Shown one piece after another: positions 6,721 to 14,279 of a DNA stretch of 16,776 nucleotides. The translations under genes and the position numbers were made by a program. Below the pieces are notes generated by a model. The model searched no databases, had not been told where the DNA came from, and worked only from the letters and a program-made list of their open reading frames with translations. The DNA lies in assembly GCA_007119985.1 (NCBI GenBank), contig SKOQ01000170.1, positions 1-16,776 of the forward strand, read 5' to 3'. This DNA is from Marinospirillum sp. Its GTDB lineage: Bacteria; Pseudomonadota; Gammaproteobacteria; Pseudomonadales; Halomonadaceae. The stretch's first letter is position 1, and each line of letters opens with the position of its first letter.

Positions 6721-7419
6721 TTAAAAAAATCGGTTCAATCCCAGCAGTGGCCAGGCTTGCAGCACAGCAAACAGCAGCAGAAGCAACGCAGAACACTGGC
6801 GCCAAAAACCTTGGCGTAGGTAGGCCATCAGCTGCTGGGCAAGCGCGCCGGTTAACAACAGGGTGGGCAGCGTACCCAGACCAAAAAAGAGCATTAAGGC
6901 CGCCCCATTGAATGCGCTGCCGCTACTGAGCGCCAAAATCAACATGGAGTAGACCAAGCCACAGGGCAACCAGCCCCAAACCAAGCCAATCCCGAGAGCC
7001 TGTGCGGGGTGGGTCACTGGCATCAGCCGACGTCCGATCGGCTCTAGACGTCGCCATAAGCCTTTTCCCAGCGCTTCGACCTTCAAAAGCCCCATCCACC
7101 ACTGGCCGATATAAGCCGCCATCATCACCAACATGATGACGGCAAGCCAGCTCAGTAATTGCACCACAGGCTGAATGGACTGCACGAGTAGTTGACCAAG
7201 ACCGCCAACCAATGCACCCGCCAAGACATAGCTTGAGATACGCCCAAGGTTATACATCAACAGCAGACTGAGTAAGCGGGCAGGATGGCGTTGGCTCGGC
7301 GGGAGCGCAAAGCTTAAAGCACTCACGATACCACCACACATACCGATGCAGTGACCTCCCCCAAGCAGGCCAGCGATCAGTGCTGTCACCACACCAATGG
7401 CGAGGAGTTCTTGTATCAT
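6721..7419 (-). CDS. TauE/SafE (DsbD_2-like) family membrane protein of the cco cluster
   Basis: A 232-residue inner-membrane protein with about six hydrophobic segments. Near the N terminus it has GGGHCIGMCGG (20-30), giving H23, C24, M27 and C28 in the first membrane segment. A second WLPCG (C153) lies at the matching place in the other half. This pattern is typical of the DsbD_2/UreH-like group annotated as sulfite exporter TauE/SafE, and homologues lie beside ccoS in many cbb3 clusters. The thiol, Met and His residues suggest a role in moving a metal such as copper, or electrons, across the membrane for oxidase assembly, but this is inference and no substrate is proven. The start overlaps the ccoS stop by ATGA, so the two are translationally coupled. 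Confidence 0.85.
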   Translation of the reverse strand: MIQELLAIGVVTALIAGLLGGGHCIGMCGGIVSALSFALPPSQRHPARLLSLLLMYNLGRISSYVLAGALVGGLGQLLVQSIQPVVQLLSWLAVIMLVMMAAYIGQWWMGLLKVEALGKGLWRRLEPIGRRLMPVTHPAQALGIGLVWGWLPCGLVYSMLILALSSGSAFNGAALMLFFGLGTLPTLLLTGALAQQLMAYLRQGFWRQCSALLLLLFAVLQAWPLLGLNRFF

Positions 7420-7646
7420 TTCGCTGCGGAATCGTCTTGCTGGTCTGGCGCAGGCGTCTCAACCGATCCCTGCTCTCCTTGGGTCGGCTTGGGCTTGGAT
7501 TCAGGCTGATCATCATCAAACAAAATCGAGTAGGCTGGGCCTTCTAGATCTTCAAACTGATCATTTTTGACTGCCCAAAAGAAGGCCCAGATGGCCAAAC
7601 TGAGTAAAACAATCGACAGTGGGATGAGTAAAAAAAGAATATTCAT
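7416..7646 (-). CDS. ccoS: cbb3 oxidase assembly protein CcoS
   Basis: A 76-residue single-span membrane protein needed to put haem and copper into the cbb3 oxidase. The family signature is clear: a membrane helix (about 3-24), FWAV (23-26), QFEDLEGPA (30-38) and then ILFDDD. After residue 48 there is a 28-residue acidic, Pro/Gln-rich tail that looks disordered and is unlikely to be conserved. The start overlaps the ccoI stop by ATGA, and the stop overlaps the start of the next gene in the same way. CcoS is therefore translated in step with the copper pump CcoI. Confidence 0.96.
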   Translation of the reverse strand: MNILFLLIPLSIVLLSLAIWAFFWAVKNDQFEDLEGPAYSILFDDDQPESKPKPTQGEQGSVETPAPDQQDDSAAK

Positions 7647-10135
7647 ACTGACTTTGCCTCGGGCGTTGAGTCCAAGATCACCTGCTGTTCAATCTGCGCT
7701 CGCTGCTCACTCAACCGCTCCTCACTTGCGCGGTCATGCAAACGCAAGGCGTTGAATACAACCACCAACGAACTGGCGGTCATCCCTAAAGCGGCCATCC
7801 AGGGTGGAATCAAACCCATCGCAGCAGCAGGAAGGGCCATCAGGTTGTAGCCCAACGAAATAGCCAGGTTCTGCGCGATGGTGATCCGCGTCATCCGTGC
7901 TTTTTGAATCGCTTGTGGGATGCGCTCGAGGCGGCTTGAAAGGAGCAGTGTATCCGCACTGGTTTTGGCCAGATCCGTGGCATCTCCCATCGCAATCGAT
8001 ACCTGCGCTCCGGCTAAAACCGGAACATCGTTGACGCCATCGCCGACCATCACAACTTGACGACCCTGAGCTTGTAGCTCTTTAAGACGCTCTAGTTTAC
8101 GCTCAGGCGTGGCACTAGCAGTAAAATTCTGGATGCCGAGTTCTTGAGCCACAGCTTCAACAGAACGCTGCTGGTCACCAGAAAGTAGCTCTAAAGATAG
8201 CCCCAGCCGCTGCAGCTGTTTAATAGCCAAGGCTGCATCTGAGCGCAGCTGATCCGTCAGACCAAACCAGCACAAGGGGCCTTGTTCATCCGCCAACAGA
8301 AGCCATTGCCCTTCTTGCTCTGGTGGCGTTAACTGAGAGGCCGGCGCGGCAAAATCGGCACGACCTAAGCGATAACGCTCGCCTTGAATCCACCCCTGTA
8401 AACCCTGCCCAGTGATGGCTTCGAGATCACTGACTTGATCTTGGGGGTCACGCTGACCGACAAAAGCCCGTGCAATGGGATGCTCAGAATAGCTCTCTAA
8501 GGCCGCAGCAAGAGCAACAGCACGCTCACGGCGCGGATCCTGAGGATCAGCTAACCAAATCTGATGCTTGAGTTCAAGGCGCCCTTCTGTCAGCGTCCCT
8601 GTTTTGTCAAAAATAACATGGGTGGCCTTGGCCAGCCCTTCAAGCACATGACCACGGGTAATCAGTACACCTTGTCGGTTTAAAGTTGCATTGGTCACAG
8701 CGAGAGCCGTTGGGGTTGCTAAGGCCAGAGCACAAGGGCAGGTCACCACCAGCACAGAAAGGGTGACCCAAAAAGCACGCTCTGGCTCGATCATCCACCA
8801 GACACTAAAGACAGTGATCGCCACCAGCAAGGTCGCTGCAACAAAGTATTGCGCAATAAAAGCAGCGAGCGTCTGAATTCGGGGCTTCTCAGCGAGAGCT
8901 CGCTCACTTAAGCGCGAAATGCTGGCTAAACGGACATCCGCCCCTGTTTTTTGCACCTCGACAATCAGTGGACTGCCAATATTTTGTGTGCCAGCTAAAA
9001 CCTGATGTCCTGGCTGACAGGCAACGGGCAAGTACTCACCCGTCATGGTCGCTTGATTCACACTCGAATGACCTTCCAGAATCACCCCATCAATAGGAAA
9101 GGTATGTCCTGGTTTAACGAGGATACGATCCCCTTTTTTGAGTTGGCGACTTGGAATATATTCTTCTTCACCCTGCGGGCCTAAGCGTAAGGTGGCTTGA
9201 GGGATCAAATCGTGGAAGGCATTGCCGGCTTGACCTAGACGATGACGCGTTCGCATCTCAATATAGCGGCCACACAAGAGGAAAAAGGCGAACATGGCAA
9301 TCGCATAAAAATGCAACTCACCGGTTTCAAAAACCAAGGCCCACACGCTCGCGGCATAGCCCAAGCCAATCGCCAAGGAGACAGGAACATCAATATTCAA
9401 ACGCTTACGCTTGAGCTCATGGACAGCACTGGTAAAAAAGGGCCAAGCAGAATAGAGCACCACTGGCGTGGTCACTAAAAAGGACATCCACTGAAAGAGT
9501 AGAACAAACTCTTGTTCCATGTAGCTCGCTAAAATACCCGCTTCAAGCGCAATCCCAAACATCATGGCCTGCATCGAGCCAATCGCCGCAACAATCAAGC
9601 GGCGTATTGCCGTTTTCTGCTCTTTTTCTTGCTGTTTTTGCTGGGCATCGGCTCGCCAAGGCAAGGCGCTATAACCAATATTCTTAAAAGCAATCAGCAG
9701 CTGACTGAGCGGAAGTTGATTGATCTTCCAACGCAGCGTCGCTCTTTGTGAACTCAGGTTGACGCCTGTGTATTCCACGCCGGGTAGATCATTAATTTGA
9801 TGCTCAATCAACCAGGCACACGCGGCGCAAGTAATCCCCTCGATTGCGAGAGTTGTTTCAGCAAGACCGCTTTCATCGAGCGTCACAAATTCTTGCAATA
9901 ATTCTGGCGCATCATAAACCGCCAATTCAGCCTGCTCCTCAGCAGAAAGCTCGGGGCGTGGCGGCAACTCTGTGCGAAACTTGTAGTAGCTTTCTAATCC
10001 ACCGAGCACGATCGCATTAGAAACAGCCTCGCAGCCAGGACAGCACAGGCGTTTCTCTTCATCATGAATACGCACCACATAAGGGCTGCTTTCAGGAACA
10101 ACCTCACCACAGTGGAAACAGGCTTCTTGACTCAT
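7643..10135 (-). CDS. ccoI: Copper-transporting P-type ATPase CcoI (FixI type)
   Basis: An 830-residue P1B-type ATPase that exports copper across the inner membrane for insertion into the CuB site of the cbb3 oxidase. The N terminus has a four-cysteine metal-binding region, CFHC (6-9) and CCPGC (31-35), then a heavy-metal-associated domain with CAAC (C103, C106). About eight membrane segments follow. The ion-binding CPC is at 466-468. The phosphorylated Asp is D510 in DKTGTLTEG, SEHPIA lies in the nucleotide-binding domain, and GDGVNDVPV (698-706) is the hinge motif. The length and double N-terminal metal domain fit FixI/CcoI rather than CopA. The start ATG at 10135 has AAGGG upstream. It is the first gene after a terminator, so it needs its own promoter in 10136-10205. 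It is the head of the ccoI-ccoS-hemN-fnr run. Confidence 0.97.
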   Translation of the reverse strand: MSQEACFHCGEVVPESSPYVVRIHDEEKRLCCPGCEAVSNAIVLGGLESYYKFRTELPPRPELSAEEQAELAVYDAPELLQEFVTLDESGLAETTLAIEGITCAACAWLIEHQINDLPGVEYTGVNLSSQRATLRWKINQLPLSQLLIAFKNIGYSALPWRADAQQKQQEKEQKTAIRRLIVAAIGSMQAMMFGIALEAGILASYMEQEFVLLFQWMSFLVTTPVVLYSAWPFFTSAVHELKRKRLNIDVPVSLAIGLGYAASVWALVFETGELHFYAIAMFAFFLLCGRYIEMRTRHRLGQAGNAFHDLIPQATLRLGPQGEEEYIPSRQLKKGDRILVKPGHTFPIDGVILEGHSSVNQATMTGEYLPVACQPGHQVLAGTQNIGSPLIVEVQKTGADVRLASISRLSERALAEKPRIQTLAAFIAQYFVAATLLVAITVFSVWWMIEPERAFWVTLSVLVVTCPCALALATPTALAVTNATLNRQGVLITRGHVLEGLAKATHVIFDKTGTLTEGRLELKHQIWLADPQDPRRERAVALAAALESYSEHPIARAFVGQRDPQDQVSDLEAITGQGLQGWIQGERYRLGRADFAAPASQLTPPEQEGQWLLLADEQGPLCWFGLTDQLRSDAALAIKQLQRLGLSLELLSGDQQRSVEAVAQELGIQNFTASATPERKLERLKELQAQGRQVVMVGDGVNDVPVLAGAQVSIAMGDATDLAKTSADTLLLSSRLERIPQAIQKARMTRITIAQNLAISLGYNLMALPAAAMGLIPPWMAALGMTASSLVVVFNALRLHDRASEERLSEQRAQIEQQVILDSTPEAKSV

Positions 10136-10204
10136 ACGATCGTCACCCTTTACTGACTCAATCTACTGAAACAAGTTTCTCTCAACGAGAAAACACTCAT
10201 TAAT

Positions 10205-10232
10205 GAATAAAAAAACAGCGGACAAGCCGCTG
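10205..10232 (-). terminator. Rho-independent terminator after ccoH
   Basis: On the minus strand a CAGCGG/CCGCTG stem (arms 10227-10232 and 10216-10221) with a 5-base loop is followed directly by seven U residues (10215-10209). It lies 38 bases past the ccoH stop and separates ccoGH from ccoI. Confidence 0.85.
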
Positions 10233-10269
10233 CTGTAAAGAAAGCTTTATCAGATCCAATCGCCTTGAC

Positions 10270-10779
10270 CTAGCGCTGACTAGGCTGCAGCACCAGAGTA
10301 CGTGTCATGGGGAACTCGGCTCGTCCATAAAGCCGCCATTCACGCTCAGGACCATAGAGCTTAACATCCCATTGATGCTGGGCTTGCTGAGGCAAGTCCC
10401 CAACATATTGGCCTGCATGAATATGACGTAATGGCACCGAGAAATCCAATGAAGAGCGAGTCGCATTTTCCATCAACACCACCAATTCGTGAGGAAAATC
10501 AGCCAAATCACCACTCAAGTTCAGCACGACCTGATCACCTGTAAAGCGCACATCCGCCCGTAACCCAAGATCTCGTGCAACGCGATCGCGCTCAAAAGAC
10601 TGGTTAATCGTACGACCTTCTCGATAATAATCTTCATGCACTGGGCCATCGTAGCTCAAGACGCCTATCGTCAAGAGCGTCAAACCCACGATGACACCAA
10701 AAATGGCTGGAGAAAAGGCGAGCCACACCATCGGCTCTTTATACCAGGGGATTTTTTTCATAGCGCTAGACTGTGTCAT
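10270..10779 (-). CDS. ccoH: cbb3 oxidase assembly protein CcoH (FixH family)
   Basis: A 169-residue FixH-type protein, which binds and stabilises the cbb3 oxidase during and after assembly. A basic N terminus with PWYKEP precedes one membrane helix (about 17-43), then EDYYREGRTIN (49-59), the conserved FixH signature, and a periplasmic beta-rich domain of about 110 residues. The start overlaps the ccoG stop by ATGA, so the pair is translationally coupled. The stop is followed by a strong terminator, so in this genome ccoH ends the transcript instead of continuing into ccoI. Nothing is missing from the protein. Confidence 0.94.
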   Translation of the reverse strand: MTQSSAMKKIPWYKEPMVWLAFSPAIFGVIVGLTLLTIGVLSYDGPVHEDYYREGRTINQSFERDRVARDLGLRADVRFTGDQVVLNLSGDLADFPHELVVLMENATRSSLDFSVPLRHIHAGQYVGDLPQQAQHQWDVKLYGPEREWRLYGRAEFPMTRTLVLQPSQR

Positions 10780-12230
10780 GAACGAGGCGACCTCATAATA
10801 AATCGTGATTCACGCGTGCGCTGAATATGTGGTACGTTTTCAGCTTCTAGTTGCAATTGAATATCAAAAGCAGGAGCAGGTGTTTGAAGAATATTCGGAT
10901 TCGCATGAATGCGGATCGGGAATTGCACGACCTCGCCTGCCGCCAGAGTGTAAACACTTTCAGCTAAAAGCTCTAGACCTTCCGGGGCATCACGCAGAGT
11001 CAGAGTATAACGGTGTGGCTGCTGATCCATATTCGCAATCCGAATCAAATAGCTGTTCTCGACCATGCCTTGAGGTGTGATTCGCATTAATTGATTGCGA
11101 TCACGCAAGACTTCGAGTTCAACAGGCACTCGCTGACCCAGCACCAGAGTAAAGGCCACGACCATCGCCAGCAGAACAGCCAAATAACCAAGTAAGCGAG
11201 GACGCAAAAACTTAGTCTGACGCCCAGCCAGCTCTTCTTCTGTCGTGTAGCGAATGAGACCGCGCGGATAGTTCATCTTGTCCATCACTTGATCACAAGC
11301 ATCGATACAGGCAGCGCAGGTCACGCATTCATATTGTAGGCCATTGCGAATATCAATACCGACAGGGCAGACTTGTACGCAAAGATCACAATCAATACAA
11401 GCGCCTAGGCCTTTTTCGCTCGGATTGTCTGATTTTTTACGCTTACCACGAGGCTCGCCGCGCGCTGCATCATAGGAGACAATCAAGGTGTCTTTATCAA
11501 ACATCACCGATTGGAAGCGGGCATAGGGGCACATATAGATACACACCTGTTCGCGCATCCAGCCAGCAAACAAGTAGGTAAAAAAGGTAAAGAAGCCTAG
11601 CCAGAAGGTTTCCCAAGGGCCTAGCTCTAAGCGCACTAAGCGAGGTAGCAGGTCTTGAATCGGAGAAAAGTAACCCACGAACGCAATAGCCGTGGCAAGT
11701 GCAATCAAAAGCCACAGGCCATGCTTAGCAAACTTGCGCCAGAACTTATTCACATTCATGGTTTGCTCGTTGAGCTTTTTGCGCTGATTTGGCGCGCCCT
11801 CCACCTTATCTTCAACCCAGATATAAAGCCAAGTCCAAACAAACTGAGGGCAGGCATAACCACACCAAACGCGACCGACAAAGTTGGTCACAAAGAAGAG
11901 CAGAAAAGCCAAAATAATCAGCAACCATGCCAGTAGCATAAAGTCATGTGGGAAAAAGGTGGCACCGAAAATATGGAACTGTCGGCTCGGCAAGTCAAAG
12001 AGTATCGCTTGACGATCCCCGTAAGGAACGAATGAGCCTAAAAAGAAGCCCAGAAGTAATAACCAACTGGATACCTTACGGAAACGGTTGAAAACACCAG
12101 TGACACGTTTGACATAAATATGGCGACGGCTAGCGTAGAGCTGACCTCCGGGACCGCCCTCAGTAGGAGAGCGGCGCTGTTTTCCAGCATCGACTGGCGT
12201 GACATCACGGGTTGGAATTTTCTCACTCAT
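10776..12230 (-). CDS. ccoG: cbb3 oxidase accessory protein CcoG (FixG/RdxA family)
   Basis: A 484-residue membrane iron-sulfur protein, shown in other bacteria to act as a cupric reductase supplying Cu(I) to the cbb3 oxidase. Membrane segments are near 53-70, 98-117, 170-189, 208-224 and 347-366. CXXXCP motifs flank the membrane (C123/C127 and C230/C234). Two [4Fe-4S] ferredoxin motifs follow: C278, C281, C284, C288 and C302, C305, C308, C312. The periplasmic C-terminal third is the Ig-like FixG_C domain. The length is usual. It is the first gene of a two-gene unit with ccoH. The upstream gap of 229 bases holds the ccoP terminator and must hold its promoter. GGTGAG about eight bases before ATG 12230 is the likely ribosome-binding site. 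Confidence 0.96.
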   Translation of the reverse strand: MSEKIPTRDVTPVDAGKQRRSPTEGGPGGQLYASRRHIYVKRVTGVFNRFRKVSSWLLLLGFFLGSFVPYGDRQAILFDLPSRQFHIFGATFFPHDFMLLAWLLIILAFLLFFVTNFVGRVWCGYACPQFVWTWLYIWVEDKVEGAPNQRKKLNEQTMNVNKFWRKFAKHGLWLLIALATAIAFVGYFSPIQDLLPRLVRLELGPWETFWLGFFTFFTYLFAGWMREQVCIYMCPYARFQSVMFDKDTLIVSYDAARGEPRGKRKKSDNPSEKGLGACIDCDLCVQVCPVGIDIRNGLQYECVTCAACIDACDQVMDKMNYPRGLIRYTTEEELAGRQTKFLRPRLLGYLAVLLAMVVAFTLVLGQRVPVELEVLRDRNQLMRITPQGMVENSYLIRIANMDQQPHRYTLTLRDAPEGLELLAESVYTLAAGEVVQFPIRIHANPNILQTPAPAFDIQLQLEAENVPHIQRTRESRFIMRSPRS

Positions 12231-12350
12231 TCGATTCTCACCAAGCTAGCATGATTAGAGAACTCACTACACTGGCCGCTTGAATGCGACTTCTTTATTT
12301 TATTGTTAAGTAGTCAGTCTGGTGTAACGTCTCAAAAAATGTCTTTAATG

Positions 12351-12355
12351 ATCAA
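12351..12355 (-). promoter_or_regulatory. Isolated FNR half-site upstream of ccoG
   Basis: On the minus strand TTGAT (12355-12351) occurs in the ccoG leader, but the partner half (AAAGA in place of ATCAA) matches poorly. The flanking 12231-12403 region is AT-rich and must contain the ccoG promoter. I could not place a convincing -35/-10 pair. Confidence 0.2.
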
Positions 12356-12403
12356 GATCTTTATCTAAGAAGTTACAGCAAACATACGCCTGCCAAAAAT
12401 AAA

Positions 12404-12439
12404 AGGAATGCGGCACAACGCCGCATTCCTCTTTTTCTC
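12404..12439. terminator. Rho-independent terminator after ccoP
   Basis: An 11-bp perfect stem, AGGAATGCGGC (12404-12414) with GCCGCATTCCT (12420-12430), has a 5-base loop. On the minus strand it is followed by UUUUAUUUUU, ending the ccoNOQP transcript. The plus-strand side also has a T-run (12432-12436). Confidence 0.92.
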
Positions 12440-12459
12440 TACTCGCTCATCAATACAGC

Positions 12460-13461
12460 TTATTCGCCGCGATTCAATGAGTAGATATAGGCAGTGACAA
12501 GGTGAACTTTTGGCAGCAACTCTGCTTTTTGCTCAGGAGAGAGCGAACGCAGGTTACTGGGCAGCTGTACACCAAAGTCGAGGTAGCGTGCCTGTGAAGG
12601 CATGTAACCGTTACGACCATGACGCAGAGTAAAAGCCACTGAGTCATAGACGGATTGACCAGGGATCTGATAAATCCAAGTGTTAACGGTCAGATCAGGC
12701 GCACCAATGCTATCTATGCCCATCGCTGCACTACCACGACCCTCGACACCATGACATGAAGAACAGATGGCCTGGTACTGAGGTGCAGCAACCAGAGCCT
12801 TGCTCTCATCATGATCTAGACCTGAAAGACCCATCACATAATGCGTCATGTTATCCACGCCTTCTTCGCCTAGGGTGCTCAACCAAGCTGGCATCAAGCC
12901 ATTACGACCTTGAATAATCGAGGTGCGAATGACTTCAGGGCTGCCACCATATAACCAGTTGCCGTCGGTCAGGTTAGGGAAGCCATAGGCACCCTGCGCT
13001 GATGAGCCGTGACAAACAGCACAGTTGTTTTGGAAGAGACGGTTCGCGACACGCATGGCATCAGGATCATTCGCAAGATCTTCAACGCTGCGCTGCGCAT
13101 ACTGCTGGAAGATCGGCGCATGGCGTTCTTCTGCCATGATTCGCTCATCCTGGTACTGCTGCACAGATGTCCAGCCCAACAGACCCTTGTAGTTACCCAA
13201 GCCAGGGTAAAGGGCGAGATAGGCCAAACCAAAGATAATCGTGCCAACGAACATAATGAACCACCAGCGCGGCAGAGGGTTGTCATATTCCTCGATACCA
13301 TCTGCTGCGTGGCCTGTGGTTTCAACCTCCCCATTCGCATTGGGGGCCTTATCCGTTTTGCGGTTGGCATACAAGAGCCACCAGCAGAAAGCAATCACAC
13401 CTAAGGTGATCACTGTAATCCACAGGCTCCAGAAACCGCTCATGGCTGCTGTTTCAGTCAT
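12460..13461 (-). CDS. ccoP: cbb3 oxidase dihaem cytochrome c subunit CcoP
   Basis: A 333-residue subunit of the cbb3 oxidase that carries two c-type haems and passes electrons from soluble cytochromes towards CcoO. Two N-terminal membrane helices (about 10-31 and 66-85) flank the conserved EEYDNPLPRWW (58-68). The haem motifs are CAVCH (147-151) and CSSCH (233-237), with later NGLMPAW and NGYMPSQ supplying the methionine ligands. The length and layout are standard for the two-helix form. The ATG at 13461 lies inside the end of ccoQ (8-base overlap), so translation is coupled. It is the last gene of the oxidase operon, followed by a strong terminator. Confidence 0.98.
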   Translation of the reverse strand: MTETAAMSGFWSLWITVITLGVIAFCWWLLYANRKTDKAPNANGEVETTGHAADGIEEYDNPLPRWWFIMFVGTIIFGLAYLALYPGLGNYKGLLGWTSVQQYQDERIMAEERHAPIFQQYAQRSVEDLANDPDAMRVANRLFQNNCAVCHGSSAQGAYGFPNLTDGNWLYGGSPEVIRTSIIQGRNGLMPAWLSTLGEEGVDNMTHYVMGLSGLDHDESKALVAAPQYQAICSSCHGVEGRGSAAMGIDSIGAPDLTVNTWIYQIPGQSVYDSVAFTLRHGRNGYMPSQARYLDFGVQLPSNLRSLSPEQKAELLPKVHLVTAYIYSLNRGE

Positions 13462-13648
13462 GTTTTTTGTTCTCCAGTGAAGAGCTTGTACCTAGGTTAG
13501 GTCTGTCTTCGTGTTCATCTTCAAAGGGCAAATTGGCAGCTTCATCAAAGGTCTTTTTCTGGCCTTTGCTGTAGGCCCAAAAAACGATCCCCAAGAAGGC
13601 AAACATCAACACCCCAGACATAATTCCACGAAAAACATTAATATCCAT
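13454..13648 (-). CDS. ccoQ: cbb3 oxidase small subunit CcoQ
   Basis: A 64-residue single-span membrane protein of the FixQ/CcoQ family, which stabilises the cbb3 complex. It has a membrane helix (about 6-26) ending in FWAYSKGQKKTFDEAANLPF, the usual CcoQ pattern, then an acidic, polar tail. The start is four bases after the ccoO stop, with TAAGG overlapping that stop as ribosome-binding site. The end overlaps the ccoP start. It is too small for homology by eye alone, but its position between ccoO and ccoP makes the call secure. Confidence 0.93.
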   Translation of the reverse strand: MDINVFRGIMSGVLMFAFLGIVFWAYSKGQKKTFDEAANLPFEDEHEDRPNLGTSSSLENKKHD

Positions 13649-13652
13649 AACC

Positions 13653-14261
13653 TTACCGTGTTTCGTTCAGGACAGTGCCCAACTGTTGCAGATACGCAAC
13701 CAGGGCATCCATTTCAGTTTTACCGCGAACCATGTCCGCAGCCCCGGCGATATCTTCATCGGTATAAGGTACGCCCAACATTCTTAAGCGCTCCATCTTT
13801 CTCGCGGTATGACGGCCATCCAAGGTACGGTAGTTCAACCAAGGATAGGCAGGCATGATGGACTCAGGCACCACATCACGCGGGTTGTACATGTGCGCAT
13901 AGTGCCAATCGTCACTATAGCGACCGCCAACACGAGCTAGATCAGGACCTGTGCGCTTAGAACCCCACTGGAAGGGGTGATCATAAACAAACTCACCTGC
14001 AACCGAGTAATGACCATAGCGCTCCGTTTCAGCACGGAAAGGGCGAATCATCTGCGAGTGGCAGTTGTAGCAGCCTTCACGGATATAAATGTCACGACCT
14101 TCCAACTGCAGTGCATTCACAGGCTCGAGGCCTTCTACAGGCTGGGTCGTTTCATCTTGGAAGAAAAGCGGAACGATTTCCGCCAAGCCACCAAAGCTGA
14201 TGACCACCAGGATCAATACAGCCAGAAGACCAACGTTTTTTTCTACGATTTCATGCTTCAT
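13653..14261 (-). CDS. ccoO: cbb3 oxidase monohaem cytochrome c subunit CcoO
   Basis: A 202-residue subunit carrying one c-type haem between CcoP and the CcoN haem b. One N-terminal membrane helix (about 10-30) anchors it. The haem site is CYNCH (64-68), followed by SQMIRPFRAETERYG, a CcoO hallmark; M136 in SIMPAYPWL is the likely axial ligand. The length is normal. ATG 14261 has AAGGAG nine bases upstream in the 18-base gap after ccoN. It is in the operon ccoN-ccoO-ccoQ-ccoP. Confidence 0.98.
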   Translation of the reverse strand: MKHEIVEKNVGLLAVLILVVISFGGLAEIVPLFFQDETTQPVEGLEPVNALQLEGRDIYIREGCYNCHSQMIRPFRAETERYGHYSVAGEFVYDHPFQWGSKRTGPDLARVGGRYSDDWHYAHMYNPRDVVPESIMPAYPWLNYRTLDGRHTARKMERLRMLGVPYTDEDIAGAADMVRGKTEMDALVAYLQQLGTVLNETR

Positions 14262-14279
14262 GCGTTAGGACTCCTTCGC

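Noticed and set aside
13009..13404. 131-codon plus-strand reading frame opposite ccoP
   Set aside because: It is the antisense of a clear ccoP with both haem motifs; no ribosome-binding site or recognisable domain.
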